Shown: positions 1 through 10,974 of the stretch, piece after piece
Layout of the letters: each line of letters begins with the position of its first letter
How positions within the stretch are numbered: the stretch's first letter is position 1
Assembly: GCF_013394695.1 (NCBI RefSeq)
Contig: NZ_CP058258.1
Location: 1,384,001 to 1,448,000, forward strand
Length of the DNA stretch: 64,000 bases
Source of the DNA: Streptococcus sp. oral taxon 061
Lineage (GTDB): Bacteria; Bacillota; Bacilli; Lactobacillales; Streptococcaceae
Direction of reading: 5' to 3'
The notes under the pieces: generated by a model
Told to the model about the DNA's origin: nothing
Seen by the model: the letters and a program-made list of their open reading frames with translations, nothing else
Database searches by the model: none
Translations under genes and position numbers: made by a program

Positions 1-473
1 AATGCTGTTTTGTAAGGTAATTTATCTAACTCCGTAACTGTTGGCTCAATAGCTTGGGCCTTGTTGCGTTTTTCAAGATAGATAAAGGCAACCCCATAAA
101 CAATCAACATAATGGCTACTGAAACCTTGTTATGGAAATAGGTATCAAACCAATCATCAAACTTAAAGACTAGGAGAAGAGGTAGGGTCGCCACAAAAAC
201 TTTGGACCATAACTGCCAAGTTCTACGAACTTGAACTTTATCCTTACCTGGTTTGAAGGGATTAAGTTTGTTAAAGTAGATAACCACAACTGCAAAGATG
301 GCACCAAGTTGAATGACTACGTTAAACAAAGACTTAAAAGCTTCAGTTTGGTCTTTATATTTGACGAATTCTTCCGCTAAAATCAAGTGACCAGTACTTG
401 AAATCGGCAACCATTCCGTAATTCCTTCAACAATACCAAAAAAGATTGATTTTAAAATTTCAAAAAAATACAT
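1..473 (-). CDS. uppP: Undecaprenyl-diphosphatase, C-terminus missing
   Basis: This membrane enzyme removes a phosphate from undecaprenyl diphosphate to recycle the lipid carrier for peptidoglycan and wall polymers; it also gives bacitracin resistance. The reading frame starts at ATG 473-471, after a GGAG ribosome site, and stays open to the window edge, so about 157 of the usual roughly 280 residues are visible. The family active-site motifs are near the N-terminus: EGITEW at residues 16-21 and SSTGH at 25-29. Several hydrophobic segments follow. A TATAAT at 498-503 could be its -10 box. Identification is secure; the rest of the gene is outside the window. Confidence 0.95.
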   Translation of the reverse strand, partial: MYFFEILKSIFFGIVEGITEWLPISSTGHLILAEEFVKYKDQTEAFKSLFNVVIQLGAIFAVVVIYFNKLNPFKPGKDKVQVRRTWQLWSKVFVATLPLLLVFKFDDWFDTYFHNKVSVAIMLIVYGVAFIYLEKRNKAQAIEPTVTELDKLPYKTA

Positions 474-534
474 AGATTACTCCTTTTTCTATCCTCCATT
501 ATATCATACTTTTAAAGGCTGTGTTGAGTTTTCT

Positions 535-2427
535 TTAGAAAGCACCAACACTTCCACCACCGCCACCGCCTGAGAAGCCACCTCCAGAGCTACCGCTTCC
601 GGATGATACAGAAAAGGTACTTGCTGTATTTGCGACACTAACATAATGGCTCATTTGTGCTGTTGAATGATAAAACATACTGTGCCAGCTATAAGCTACA
701 TAGAGATTGATATCTGGATTTTCTACTTGGATGTGGTGAACCTTCATCAAATGGCTAACCTTATCAGCATATCCAAACAAAGTTGCATACACTAATAGAC
801 GATTCCAAACAACAATACTTTCCAATTCAGCCTGATCCAATCGTGCAATGTCACGCAACATATTTTCAAAACTGGTCCAGAGATAGTAGACTTCTGCTCC
901 TGCTTCATTTAGGACACCATCACGATTATCTAGTCGAAGCTTCCAATAATAGAAAACAGCCAAAACCAAACCTAGAAAACTAAGTACTGACAAAGGGAGG
1001 TAAAAATAAGCATGAACATCTAAACTGTACAAGAACAAACCAAATCCGATAAATAGAGGTAGGATAGTAGAAAGTCCCATACCCACTTGCAAGGCCTTTT
1101 CCACACCAGTTAAAGGACGATAGTAATCTGGGAGTCCCCAGAAGGTAACCCGATTTCTCACTCCTTCTTGCATCTCTTTCAATGCTTCTTCGAAAGAGGA
1201 TTTGAGCTTACGACCTTTTGTTTGAATCCGTCTTTCATCAGCAGCTTTTGCTCCACGGTAAAGACTCTCAGAGACCTTATAATCCGCAAACAAATCAGAA
1301 ACAGCAACTTCTTTTTTACCTGAAAAGGCCAGATTTAGACAGGTTCGCTCAAAGATTGCCAAGCCATCTTCTTTTACCAACCTTAAAATAACTGCATCTC
1401 CTTCTGAAATAATAGAGACATTCCCACGGTCAATTACATCTAACAAGGTAGCCTGAATAAGCTGGTTGAAGTCGAATTTGCCTGTTCCTTTAATTAGAGG
1501 ACTCACTTCCTCCAAGGAGGTCGAGTAAACAGCTTCAGATAAAACCATAGGCTCTAATTCCATCGGCGGTTCATAGAGACGATGATTTTTGGCATATTTG
1601 ACTGAAGGAGTGGTTTTTCTTCTATAAATAAAATAGAAGCAGATACTCAATAACAAGGAGATGGAAAGTATTGAAGGAAACACCCAAGTAACGAGTTGTT
1701 TACTCTGCTCTTTTTCTCTAACAATCGAGTCTTCTATCTTATTAAACTCTTCTAAACGATTCCCTTTCAAGTCCTGATCCGTAGCGCTAGCAAAATCAGT
1801 TCGAGGCCAGTATGCATGCAACTCAACTCCGCGCTTAGACGGAAGATTGTCTAAACGAATAGTATAGTCATGACCACTCTGTTCAATCCTTCCCTCTCTA
1901 TAGAGTTGCCCTGTGTGAAAAAAGAGTTTTTCAGCCCCCTTCTCTCCACTTACGTGAAACTCAAACTTTTCAATAGATTCTGAACTATCTGTTAAGGGTT
2001 GCCAATTTAATTCAGCGATATCATCATATAGGAAAAGAAGATTTTTCAATTGCCAGGTAAGTTCCACTTCGACCCTGTCCCCTTCCTGACCTGGATTATA
2101 GACTTTAACAGTATAACCATTCGTTTCTTCTGTCACTTCGCTAGTAAGATTTTCGATTTTATGACTATTTTTAAAGGCCTCAACCTTTGGCTGAGGAACA
2201 ATTTCAAATCCACTAGGCATCTTGCCTGCACGACCAATCCCCACGATTTGGCCATTAAAATCCTCCTCGAACTGGTAAACTATCTTCTGCCTAAATTCCG
2301 CTGTATTATCTCCATGAATATACAGTTCTCCTTTATATGATGGAATGCTAAAATCCACGGCAAAAACCAATTTTGGAACAATTATCAGACAAGTAAATAT
2401 AAGTACTATTAACCATCTTTTTTTCAT
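535..2427 (-). CDS. DUF2207 family membrane protein with Gly-rich tail
   Basis: A 630-residue predicted membrane protein of the DUF2207 family, whose function is unknown. An N-terminal signal peptide (about residues 1-23) is followed by an extracellular DUF2207-type domain to about residue 240, a transmembrane helix near 245-268, a cytoplasmic region, and a hydrophobic pair near 445-495. The C-terminus is glycine and serine rich and ends in GGGGGGSVGAF, as is common in this family. An AGAGG site lies before the ATG. It is a single gene, divergent from the glutamine-type transporter. Family assignment comes from overall architecture; no enzymatic motif was seen. Confidence 0.85.
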   Translation of the reverse strand: MKKRWLIVLIFTCLIIVPKLVFAVDFSIPSYKGELYIHGDNTAEFRQKIVYQFEEDFNGQIVGIGRAGKMPSGFEIVPQPKVEAFKNSHKIENLTSEVTEETNGYTVKVYNPGQEGDRVEVELTWQLKNLLFLYDDIAELNWQPLTDSSESIEKFEFHVSGEKGAEKLFFHTGQLYREGRIEQSGHDYTIRLDNLPSKRGVELHAYWPRTDFASATDQDLKGNRLEEFNKIEDSIVREKEQSKQLVTWVFPSILSISLLLSICFYFIYRRKTTPSVKYAKNHRLYEPPMELEPMVLSEAVYSTSLEEVSPLIKGTGKFDFNQLIQATLLDVIDRGNVSIISEGDAVILRLVKEDGLAIFERTCLNLAFSGKKEVAVSDLFADYKVSESLYRGAKAADERRIQTKGRKLKSSFEEALKEMQEGVRNRVTFWGLPDYYRPLTGVEKALQVGMGLSTILPLFIGFGLFLYSLDVHAYFYLPLSVLSFLGLVLAVFYYWKLRLDNRDGVLNEAGAEVYYLWTSFENMLRDIARLDQAELESIVVWNRLLVYATLFGYADKVSHLMKVHHIQVENPDINLYVAYSWHSMFYHSTAQMSHYVSVANTASTFSVSSGSGSSGGGFSGGGGGGSVGAF

Positions 2428-2491
2428 AATATAGCCTCTTTTGACCTTTTTCTCATTATATCATTTTTTTCCAAGTAAGGGTTTACTTGTA

Positions 2492-2520
2492 TTGAAAATC
2501 TCACCATTTTTAGATACAAT
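2492..2520 (+). promoter_or_regulatory. Promoter of the glutamine-type ABC operon
   Basis: TTGAAA at 2492-2497 and TACAAT at 2515-2520 are separated by 17 bp. The predicted start site is about 30 nt before the ATG at 2558. This is a good sigma-A type match. Confidence 0.75.
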
Positions 2521-2557
2521 AGAGGGAGCCATTTTTAGACTATAAATAGGAGAAAAT

Positions 2558-4123
2558 ATGAAAAAATTATGCTTATCTATCCTTGCTAGCCTAGCCCTTA
2601 CTCTAGGACTAGTTAGCCAGGTCCAAGCCGATGAATATTTACGCATCGGGATGGAAGCAGCTTACGCCCCTTTCAACTGGACACAAGACGACGACAGTAA
2701 CGGCGCTGTCAAGATTGATGGAACAAACCAATATGCTAACGGTTACGATGTTCAAATTGCAAAAATAATCGCTAAAGATCTGGGTAAAGAACCACTCATT
2801 GTAAAAACAAAATGGGAAGGACTTGTTCCAGCCCTTACTTCTGGTAAGATTGATATGATTATTGCAGGTATGAGTCCAACTGCTGAACGCAAACAAGAAA
2901 TTGCCTTCTCAAGCAGCTACTACACTAGCGAACCCGTACTATTAGTCAAAAAAGATTCTGCCTATGCAAACGCCAAAACACTAGATGATTTTAAAGATGC
3001 AAAAATCACTTCTCAACAAGGGGTTTACCTTTATGACTTGATTTCTCAAATTCCAGGCGCTAAAAAAGAAACTGCCATGGGTGATTTCGCTCAAATGCGT
3101 CAAGCTCTTGAAGCTGGTGTCATTGACGCTTATGTTTCTGAACGCCCTGAAGCCCTAACTGCTGAATCAGCAAATGCCAAATTTAAAATGATTCAGCCTG
3201 AACCTGGTTTTAAAACTGGAGAAGAAGATACCTCTATCGCTATCGGTCTTCGTAAGGATGACGAACGTATCAGCCAAATCAATGCTAGCATTGAAACCAT
3301 CACTAAAGAAGAACAAGTTGCCCTAATGGATCGTATGATTAAAGAACAACCTGTTCAAGCTACAACTACTGAAGAAAACAGCAGTAATTTCTTTAGCCAA
3401 GTTGCTAAAATTCTAAGTGAAAACTGGCAACAACTCTTGCGAGGTGCCGGAATCACACTTTTAATTTCCATTATCGGTACTATCGTTGGTCTCGTTATTG
3501 GTCTTGCTATCGGTGTTTTTCGTACTGCGCCCCAATCTGAAAATCAATTTTTCTACGTCATCCAAAATATAGTTGGTTGGATTCTCAATATCTATATTGA
3601 AATTTTCCGTGGAACTCCTATGATTGTACAATCTATGGTTATCTACTATGGAACTGCCCAGGCTTTCGGAATCAACCTAGACCGTACTCTCGCTGCTATC
3701 TTTATCGTTTCTATCAATACCGGTGCCTACATGACCGAAATCGTTCGTGGTGGTATCCTGGCTGTTGACAAGGGACAATTTGAAGCAGCTACTGCACTTG
3801 GTATGACTCATAATCAAACCATGCGTAAGATTGTTTTACCTCAGGTAGTTCGAAACATTTTACCTGCGACTGGTAATGAGTTCGTCATCAACATCAAGGA
3901 TACTTCTGTATTGAATGTTATCTCTGTTGTAGAACTTTACTTCTCAGGAAATACAGTAGCAACACAAACCTACCAATACTTCCAAACCTTTACTATTATC
4001 GCAGTTATCTACTTTGTCCTCACCTTTACAGTAACACGTATCCTACGCTATATCGAAAAACGAATGGATATGGATACCTACACAACAGGAGCTAACCAAA
4101 TGCAAACGGAGGATTTGAAATAA
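2558..4123 (+). CDS. Amino acid ABC transporter, fused binding protein and permease (glutamine type)
   Basis: This protein of 521 residues joins a solute-binding domain and a permease in one chain, as in the GlnP-type glutamine/glutamate importers of lactic acid bacteria. Residues 1-24 form a signal sequence ending in VQA. Residues about 26-265 are an SBP_bac_3 domain with the arrangement typical of polar amino acid binders. Residues about 285-500 are a BPD_transp_1 permease domain with the EAATALG loop that contacts the ATPase. Its stop overlaps the start of the ATPase gene by one base, so the two are coupled. There is one binding domain, whereas lactococcal GlnP has two. Glutamine specificity is inferred from family only. 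Confidence 0.92.
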   Translation: MKKLCLSILASLALTLGLVSQVQADEYLRIGMEAAYAPFNWTQDDDSNGAVKIDGTNQYANGYDVQIAKIIAKDLGKEPLIVKTKWEGLVPALTSGKIDMIIAGMSPTAERKQEIAFSSSYYTSEPVLLVKKDSAYANAKTLDDFKDAKITSQQGVYLYDLISQIPGAKKETAMGDFAQMRQALEAGVIDAYVSERPEALTAESANAKFKMIQPEPGFKTGEEDTSIAIGLRKDDERISQINASIETITKEEQVALMDRMIKEQPVQATTTEENSSNFFSQVAKILSENWQQLLRGAGITLLISIIGTIVGLVIGLAIGVFRTAPQSENQFFYVIQNIVGWILNIYIEIFRGTPMIVQSMVIYYGTAQAFGINLDRTLAAIFIVSINTGAYMTEIVRGGILAVDKGQFEAATALGMTHNQTMRKIVLPQVVRNILPATGNEFVINIKDTSVLNVISVVELYFSGNTVATQTYQYFQTFTIIAVIYFVLTFTVTRILRYIEKRMDMDTYTTGANQMQTEDLK

Positions 4124-4863
4124 TGAATCAACCCATTCTTGAAATCAAACACCTCAAAAAATCCTATGGACAAAACGAGGTCCTAAAAGACATCTCTCTT
4201 ACTATCCATAAAGGAGAAGTTATTTCTATCATCGGTAGTTCTGGTAGTGGTAAATCAACCTTCCTACGTTCAATCAACTTACTTGAAACACCCACTGAAG
4301 GTAAAATCCTTTATCACGGTGAAAACGTCCTCGAAAAAGGCTATAACCTCACTCACTATCGAGAAAAACTAGGAATGGTCTTCCAGTCCTTCAACCTCTT
4401 TGAAAATCTCAACGTTCTTGAAAATACGATTGTTGCACAGACTACTGTCCTCAAACGTGAACGATCAGAAGCAGAGAAAATTGCTAAAGAAAACCTTGAA
4501 AAAGTTGGAATGGGAGAGCGCTACTGGCAAGCTAAACCAAAACAACTTTCTGGTGGTCAAAAGCAACGTGTTGCCATTGCTCGTGCACTTTCTATGAATC
4601 CTGATGCCATTCTCTTTGATGAGCCTACATCAGCTCTTGACCCTGAAATGGTCGGTGAAGTTCTCAAAATCATGCAAGATTTAGCTCAAGAAGGCTTGAC
4701 CATGATTGTCGTAACCCATGAAATGGAATTCGCTCGCGATGTATCAAACCGCGTCATCTTTATGGATAAAGGTGTCATTGCAGAAGAAGGCAAACCAGAA
4801 GATCTATTTACTAATCCCAAAGAAGAACGTACAAGAGAATTTTTACAACGCTATCTTCGATAA
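4123..4863 (+). CDS. glnQ: Polar amino acid ABC transporter ATPase
   Basis: The 246-residue ATP-binding subunit for the fused transporter upstream. Visible motifs are Walker [10 protein letters not shown] near residues 37-45, the signature LSGGQKQR, Walker [12 protein letters not shown], and the switch histidine in VVTHEM. The ATG overlaps the permease stop (TAATG), and an intrinsic terminator follows 2 nt after the stop, so the operon has two genes. Substrate is probably glutamine or glutamate, by family resemblance. Confidence 0.93.
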   Translation: MNQPILEIKHLKKSYGQNEVLKDISLTIHKGEVISIIGSSGSGKSTFLRSINLLETPTEGKILYHGENVLEKGYNLTHYREKLGMVFQSFNLFENLNVLENTIVAQTTVLKRERSEAEKIAKENLEKVGMGERYWQAKPKQLSGGQKQRVAIARALSMNPDAILFDEPTSALDPEMVGEVLKIMQDLAQEGLTMIVVTHEMEFARDVSNRVIFMDKGVIAEEGKPEDLFTNPKEERTREFLQRYLR

Positions 4864-4864
4864 G

Positions 4865-4892
4865 AAAAAAGACTGCAATGGCAGTCTTTTTT
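4865..4892 (+). terminator. Intrinsic terminator after glnQ
   Basis: AAAAAAGACTGC pairs with GCAGTCTTTTTT around an AATG loop, with a run of seven T residues from the stem onward. It could also stop transcripts arriving from the minus strand. Confidence 0.9.
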
Positions 4893-4945
4893 TATTTCCA
4901 AAAATGAAAAGGCAGATTCTTTTCGAACCTGCCTATATCCAAAGA

Positions 4946-5161
4946 CTAATCTTCAAATTTTTCATGATTTTTATTGTAGAAATCAATTAAGCCGAGGGCT
5001 GTTTCAAAGGAAATGTTTTTAACTTTTGCACGTCCTTGAGCCAAAGCAATGATAGACATCTCACGGGCATTCGTTTCCTTAGAAATACGATACCCTGTGA
5101 TCTTCTTATCACGAACCCAGCTAACAACTGCTTCTACTTTTTCAAAGTTAGACTTAGCCAT
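4946..5161 (-). CDS. Small helix-turn-helix-like protein
   Basis: A 71-residue protein of unknown function. The central stretch, RISKETNAREMSI followed by ALAQGRAKVKNISFETA, resembles the recognition part of small XRE-like or phage-type helix-turn-helix proteins (resist, turn, 'G/R-x-K-x-x-N-L-S-F-x-T-A'). A good promoter sits upstream (TTGACA 5223-5218, TAGAAT 5200-5195, 17 bp apart), and an AGGAG precedes the ATG, so it is a real expressed gene. It stands alone between convergent glnQ and the SPFH gene. DNA binding is an inference from sequence pattern. Confidence 0.7.
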   Translation of the reverse strand: MAKSNFEKVEAVVSWVRDKKITGYRISKETNAREMSIIALAQGRAKVKNISFETALGLIDFYNKNHEKFED

Positions 5162-5194
5162 GTTATTCTCCTATTTTTTTCTTTACGCAACTTC

Positions 5195-5223
5195 ATTCTA
5201 TATGTTTTTATAATATTTGTCAA
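5195..5223 (-). promoter_or_regulatory. Promoter of the small HTH-like gene
   Basis: Read on the minus strand: TTGACA (5223-5218), 17 bp, TAGAAT (5200-5195). The -35 is a consensus match. Confidence 0.7.
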
Positions 5224-5266
5224 TTAAAACACATATATTAACTAGATTATTGCGTTAAGATTGTAA

Positions 5267-6163
5267 TTATTTAGCTTTCAAAGCTGATAATATATGGGTT
5301 CGAATATCTTCAACTCCATTAGGATTTGCTGGCAAGAATATTGTATTATTTCCTTGTTTATCTGCAAAATTATTCAATGTATCCAAATACTGATTGGTTA
5401 ATAGGATTGACATAATTTGTTCTTCAGTTAATTCGACATTGGCTCCTTTTAACTCTTTAATAGAATCAGCAAGTCCATCAACAATTGCTTTCCGCTGCTC
5501 TGCGATCCCCACACCATGGAGGCGATCTTTTTCTGCCTCAGCTTCTGCCGCTGTAACGATCTTAATTTTATCTGCTTCAGCCAATTCTTGAGCTGCCACT
5601 CTCTTACGTTGGGCAGCATTAATTTCGTTCATTGATTGTTTGACTTCTGCATCCGGCTCAACTTTGGTAATGAGCGTCTTAACGATAATATACCCATACG
5701 TTGACATTTCTTCCGCTACTTGCTTTTGAACTTCTAATGCAATTTCATCTTTTTTCTCAAACAATTCATCCAAAGTTAACTTAGGAACAGATGAGCGCAA
5801 TGCATCTTCAATATAAGATTTGATTTGAGCTTCAGGTCTCATCAATTTATAGTAAGCGTCTGTAACGTTTAACTCATTTACACGATACTGAGTTGCGACA
5901 TTCATAGTCACAAAAACGTTATCTTGGGTTTTGGTTTCAACCACGATCTCACTTTGTAAAAGGCGTAGCTGCACACGAGCTGCAATTTTGTCAATGCCAA
6001 ATGGTGCCCGTAGATGAATACCACTATTACTTAACTTTTGATACTTACCAAATCGTTCGATAATTGCAACAGATTGTTGACGAACGACATAAACAGAGCT
6101 CACTAACACAGCTCCTACAATAAGCATTAGAATCACTAGAACAAGTAAAACTTGTAAAACCAT
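5267..6163 (-). CDS. SPFH/band 7 domain membrane protein (stomatin/slipin-like)
   Basis: A 298-residue protein with an N-terminal membrane anchor (about residues 3-28) and an SPFH domain of the stomatin/HflK type (about 25-200), followed by an Ala/Glu-rich helical segment, for example AAQRKRVAAQELAEADK, and a C-terminal region. Such proteins form oligomers on membrane microdomains and often scaffold proteases or transporters. The usual NfeD partner gene is not next to it. A separate promoter (TTGCCT 6218-6213, 17 bp, TATAAT 6195-6190) drives it. The specific role is unknown. Confidence 0.88.
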   Translation of the reverse strand: MVLQVLLVLVILMLIVGAVLVSSVYVVRQQSVAIIERFGKYQKLSNSGIHLRAPFGIDKIAARVQLRLLQSEIVVETKTQDNVFVTMNVATQYRVNELNVTDAYYKLMRPEAQIKSYIEDALRSSVPKLTLDELFEKKDEIALEVQKQVAEEMSTYGYIIVKTLITKVEPDAEVKQSMNEINAAQRKRVAAQELAEADKIKIVTAAEAEAEKDRLHGVGIAEQRKAIVDGLADSIKELKGANVELTEEQIMSILLTNQYLDTLNNFADKQGNNTIFLPANPNGVEDIRTHILSALKAK

Positions 6164-6189
6164 GGGAATCTCCCCCTTTCTTCACTTAC

Positions 6190-6218
6190 ATTATAGCACT
6201 CATATATAGGTTAGGCAA
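6190..6218 (-). promoter_or_regulatory. Promoter of the SPFH gene
   Basis: On the minus strand TTGCCT (6218-6213) and TATAAT (6195-6190) are 17 bp apart, about 27 bp before the ATG. Confidence 0.65.
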
Positions 6219-6245
6219 ATGATATGATAAAAATTTTATAGGATA

Positions 6246-7496
6246 TTAAACAAGCATATTATATAGAGTTTCATTCCCATTCAAGTTAATATAAGACGGA
6301 TCAAATTTCTCCATTCGGTGAATCAAGCCCGCATAATCATGCTTGTTAGCAAGAGCAATCCCGATTAAGACTGGTCCTGTTCCCTTGCTGGCACGTTTAA
6401 TATACTCAAAACGAGTGATATCATCATTTGGCCCCAAGATATCATTTACAAATTCTCGAAGAGCCCCTGGACGTTGTGGGAAGTTTACCACAAAGTAATG
6501 CTTGATGCCATCATAAATCAAGGCACGCTCTTCCATCTCTGGCATACGGTTGATATCGTTATTTCCTCCAGAGATAATACAACAAATGGTCTTTCCTTTT
6601 ATATAGTCTGACAGTACTTCCAGAGCCGCCACACTAGCAGCACCAGCAGGCTCAGCTACAATTCCTTGTTTAGAATAAAGATCAATCAAGGTCTCAGAGA
6701 TTAAGCCTTCGTCCACTCCGATAAGCGTTTCAACATTTTTACGGGTTGCTTCATAGGTCAACTGTCCAACCTTCTGCACAGCGATTCCGTCTGCAAACTT
6801 ATCAATTTCTTTGAGTTTAACGGGACCTCCAGCCTCAAATGCCGCCTTCATGGAACGAGCTCCGTTAGCTTCTACACCAAGAACTTCAATAGCAGGATTC
6901 GTTTCCTTTATATAAGTAGAAACTCCTGCAATGAGTCCTCCACCGCCTACAGGCACCAAGACAGTATCAAAATCAATGGATTCTTTTCGCGCTTCTTCTA
7001 AAATTTCATAGGCTACCGTACCCTGACCAGCTTGAACATAAGGATCATCAAAAGGATCAATAAAGGTACGATTTTCAGCGACTGTAAACTCTTGAGCAGC
7101 CTTGGCAGATGCATCAAAGGTATCTCCTACCAATTTGATAGTTACAAAATCTCCACCAAAAAAACGAACCTGACCAATTTTCTGTTGAGGCGTTGTAATT
7201 GGCATAAAGATTGTTGCAGGAATCTTCATCTCATTACAAGTGTAGGCAACACCTTGAGCGTGATTTCCCGCTGACGCACAGACAACTCCACGCTCACGTT
7301 CTTCCTTAGTCAATTGTGAGATGGCATAATAAGCTCCTCGAATCTTAAACGATCGAACTCGTTGAGCATTTTCTTTTTTGAGATAAATTTTAGCTCCGTA
7401 TTTTTCTGATAAGTAATGATCATATTCTAGTGGTGTATTGACTACTACACCACTCAGAACCTTGTGGGCCTTCACCACATCTTTTGCACTAAGCAT
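6246..7496 (-). CDS. ilvA: Threonine dehydratase (biosynthetic)
   Basis: Deaminates L-threonine to 2-oxobutanoate, the first committed step to isoleucine. The protein has 416 residues. The PLP lysine is Lys51 in SFKIRGA, and the glycine-rich phosphate loop appears as GGGGLIAG. The C-terminal 80 or so residues (from HYFVVNFPQRPGALREF) form a single ACT-like regulatory domain, matching the short IlvA of Gram-positive bacteria. It follows ilvC by 80 bp that contains a terminator-like hairpin, so it probably receives partial read-through from the ilv operon. Confidence 0.95.
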   Translation of the reverse strand: MLSAKDVVKAHKVLSGVVVNTPLEYDHYLSEKYGAKIYLKKENAQRVRSFKIRGAYYAISQLTKEERERGVVCASAGNHAQGVAYTCNEMKIPATIFMPITTPQQKIGQVRFFGGDFVTIKLVGDTFDASAKAAQEFTVAENRTFIDPFDDPYVQAGQGTVAYEILEEARKESIDFDTVLVPVGGGGLIAGVSTYIKETNPAIEVLGVEANGARSMKAAFEAGGPVKLKEIDKFADGIAVQKVGQLTYEATRKNVETLIGVDEGLISETLIDLYSKQGIVAEPAGAASVAALEVLSDYIKGKTICCIISGGNNDINRMPEMEERALIYDGIKHYFVVNFPQRPGALREFVNDILGPNDDITRFEYIKRASKGTGPVLIGIALANKHDYAGLIHRMEKFDPSYINLNGNETLYNMLV

Positions 7497-7523
7497 AATC
7501 TTCTCCTTGATTCTTTTTCAAGA

Positions 7524-7555
7524 TAAAAAGCGGGTTAGGTACCCCCCAACTCGCC
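7524..7555 (-). terminator. Terminator-like hairpin between ilvC and ilvA
   Basis: Read on the minus strand, GCGAGTTGG pairs with CCTAACCCGC (one mismatch and one G-U) and is followed by five T residues. It may set a lower level of ilvA relative to ilvBNC. Confidence 0.65.
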
Positions 7556-7576
7556 TTCTATTTTTATTCTCAAAAA

Positions 7577-8629
<1,053 letters not shown>

Positions 8630-8664
8630 CTATTAGGCTGTTATAACAAATTTAGGTTATTTTT

Positions 8665-8769
8665 TACTCAATGAAAATCAAAGAGCAAATTAGGAAGCTA
8701 GCCGCAGGTTGTACTTGAGTACGACAAGGCAAAGCTGACGTGATTTGAATTTGATTTTCGAAGAGTTTT
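8665..8769. repeat. BOX-type repeat (boxA/boxC ends, no boxB)
   Basis: One end (8665 on) carries the motif TACTCAATGAAAATCAAAGA and then GAAGCTAGCCGCAGGTTG. The other end carries GGCAAAGCTGACGTG and finishes TTTTCGAAGAGT. These are the conserved ends of pneumococcal BOX elements. Only about 10 bp separate them and I see no boxB unit. The outer edge overlaps the ilvN stop codon at 8768-8770. The two ends are partly complementary (TGAAAATCAAA versus TTTGATTTTCGAAG), so the RNA can fold into a long hairpin between ilvN and ilvC. Confidence 0.85.
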
Positions 8770-9244
8770 AGTCGCGGGTAAATCCAGTTGCACCAGTACG
8801 AGCAATATTCTTAATACCATATGGTCGAATAACCCGAATCAAAGCTTCGCTCTTTTCTGCATTCCCAGTCATCTGAACAGTGATGGAGCTTGGAGCCACA
8901 TCAACAACAGTTGCACGGAAAGGCTGAATAATCGCTAAGATTTCTGCTCGCTTCTCAGCTGGTGCTGCAACCTTTACCAAAATAACTTCGCGCTCTAAGT
9001 GCGGTTTATCTGTGATATCACGAACACGAATCACATCGACCTGGCGGTTAAGTTGCTTGATGATTTGTTCCACTTCATCCTGAGATGCGACATCAATGAT
9101 AATCGTAATCCGTGACACATTGGGATTTTCTGTCGCCCCTACCGAGATGCTCTCAATGTTAACTTGACGTCTAGACAAGACACCAGTAAAACGATTGAGA
9201 ACTCCCGACCGGTTTTGAAGTTTGGCTGTTAACATTCTACGCAT
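8768..9244 (-). CDS. ilvN: Acetolactate synthase small (regulatory) subunit
   Basis: The 158-residue regulatory subunit gives valine feedback control to acetolactate synthase. The N-terminal ACT domain begins at MRRMLTAKLQNRSGVLNRF and is followed by the ALS_ss C-terminal domain. It overlaps the end of ilvB by 8 bases, so translation is probably coupled. Its stop codon lies in the edge of a BOX repeat. Confidence 0.96.
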   Translation of the reverse strand: MRRMLTAKLQNRSGVLNRFTGVLSRRQVNIESISVGATENPNVSRITIIIDVASQDEVEQIIKQLNRQVDVIRVRDITDKPHLEREVILVKVAAPAEKRAEILAIIQPFRATVVDVAPSSITVQMTGNAEKSEALIRVIRPYGIKNIARTGATGFTRD

Positions 9245-10937
9245 TAAACTTCACCCCCAACATTTCATGGTTACTCTTACCAGCTGGTACCATCGGCAAA
9301 ACATGCTCTTTCCGAGAAATGTCAACTTCAATAAACATTGGTACATCTTCCATGATAACTTCCAAATCCTTCTCTAATGTTTCAGGATTGTCAAATTTAT
9401 AATTCTTAATCCCGTAGGCTTGAGCCATCAATTGGAAGTCAGGAAGACTGTCAAAGACCGACTCTGATGTTCGCCCTTCATAAAAGGCTTCTTGCCACTG
9501 ACGAACCATCCCAAGTGAATGGTTATTAAGCATGATAACCTTGATTGGAATCTTGTAGATGTTCAAGATTGCCAATTCCTGATTGGTCATTTGGAAACCA
9601 CCATCACCGACAAAGAGCACGACCTCCTTATCTGGATTGGCAATTTTTGCTCCAATGGCTGCAGGAACTCCGAATCCCATGGTTCCTAGACCACCTGAGG
9701 TTACCAATTGACGCTCATTTTGGTAAGGATAGTATTGAGCTGTCCACATTTGGTGTTGGCCGACGTCCGTTACAACAATGGCGTCCCCCTTCGTCAACTC
9801 ACCGATACGTTCAATAACTGCTTGTGGTTGGACGACACGCTCCTTCTTATCATAAGAACGAACACGATTCTTATCTTTGGTAACTTTTTCAATCCATTTT
9901 TCAGTATTGTTACGAACGATTGGCTCAGCTAGCAACTGCTGCAAGGCCTTTTTCGCATCTCCAACAACTGGGATATCAACAGCGATAATCTTACCAATCT
10001 CCGCTGGATCGATATCAATATGCGCTACTTTGGCATTCTTCGCAAATGTCTTAGGATTACCAGTCAAACGGTCATCAAAACGACACCCAATCGAAATCAT
10101 AAAATCTGCTTCAGTCATAGCAATGTTGGCTGCAAAGGAACCATGCATTCCACCCATTCCCAAAAATAGAGGGTGGCTAGTTGCGATTGTTCCTTGTCCC
10201 AAAAGACTTGTAACAACTGGAATTTGATAACGCTCTGCAAATTCATTTAACTCTGCAGCAGCTTCAGCGTAACTAATACCACCACCAGCTAGTAAGACTG
10301 GTTTCTTAGCCTTAGAAAGTTGTTTCAAGATTTTCTTGATTTGCATCTCATTTGGCTCTAGAGTTGGTTGATAACTTGGTAAATCTATCTCCGATGAATA
10401 GACGAAGTCCGTTTCAAGAGCAGAAACATCTTTTGGCAAGTCAATCACAACTGGTCCTGGACGACCCGTAGTCGCAATATGTACAGCCTCTGTAATCACA
10501 CGTGGGATGTCCGCTGTCTCTCGAACCTGGTAGTTGTACTTGGTAATCGGCATGGTAATTCCGACAATATCTGCTTCTTGGAAAGCGTCCTTACCGATTC
10601 CCGCTCTTGCGACTTGTCCTGTGAAGACCAAAAGGGGAACACTGTCACTCATGGCATCTGCAATACCTGTAATGGCATTCGTAGCTCCTGGTCCACTTGT
10701 GACGACTGCGACACCAAGTTTTCCTGTTGACTTAGCATAACCTTCAGCTTCATGAAGACAACCTTGTTCATGACGACCTAGAATATGGCGGATACCTTTA
10801 AAATTATAAATAGCATCATATAAAGGCAATACAGCTCCGCCTGGATAACCGAAGATCGTGTCGATTCCTAAATCACGGAGTGTTTCCAAAACAAGTTCTG
10901 ATCCCGACTTTGGTGAATCTAAAATGATTTTCTCCAT
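9237..10937 (-). CDS. ilvB: Acetolactate synthase large (catalytic) subunit
   Basis: Thiamine diphosphate enzyme that condenses pyruvate into acetolactate, or pyruvate and 2-oxobutanoate into acetohydroxybutyrate. The protein has 566 residues. The catalytic Glu lies in GRHEQGCLHEAEGYA, and the ThDP/Mg motif is GDGGFQMTNQELAILNIYKI. It is the first gene of the ilvBNC operon. A promoter and CodY-like sites precede it. Confidence 0.97.
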   Translation of the reverse strand: MEKIILDSPKSGSELVLETLRDLGIDTIFGYPGGAVLPLYDAIYNFKGIRHILGRHEQGCLHEAEGYAKSTGKLGVAVVTSGPGATNAITGIADAMSDSVPLLVFTGQVARAGIGKDAFQEADIVGITMPITKYNYQVRETADIPRVITEAVHIATTGRPGPVVIDLPKDVSALETDFVYSSEIDLPSYQPTLEPNEMQIKKILKQLSKAKKPVLLAGGGISYAEAAAELNEFAERYQIPVVTSLLGQGTIATSHPLFLGMGGMHGSFAANIAMTEADFMISIGCRFDDRLTGNPKTFAKNAKVAHIDIDPAEIGKIIAVDIPVVGDAKKALQQLLAEPIVRNNTEKWIEKVTKDKNRVRSYDKKERVVQPQAVIERIGELTKGDAIVVTDVGQHQMWTAQYYPYQNERQLVTSGGLGTMGFGVPAAIGAKIANPDKEVVLFVGDGGFQMTNQELAILNIYKIPIKVIMLNNHSLGMVRQWQEAFYEGRTSESVFDSLPDFQLMAQAYGIKNYKFDNPETLEKDLEVIMEDVPMFIEVDISRKEHVLPMVPAGKSNHEMLGVKFNA

Positions 10938-10974
10938 CGTTCCCCTTTCTCTTCTCTTAAAATGACTTGTTTCT

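Noticed and set aside
2461..2646. 61-codon minus-strand frame before the glutamine-type transporter
   Set aside because: Lies over the promoter and start of the transporter; no ribosome site.
4718..4990. 90-codon plus frame over the glnQ end
   Set aside because: Overlaps glnQ and its terminator in another frame; no independent signals.
5267..6163. HflC/HflK protease regulator
   Set aside because: No second Hfl partner and the single-gene context fit a stomatin-type protein better.
8665..8769. T-box or attenuator for ilvC in the ilvN-ilvC gap
   Set aside because: The gap is a BOX repeat; no T-box motif was found in front of any ilv gene.
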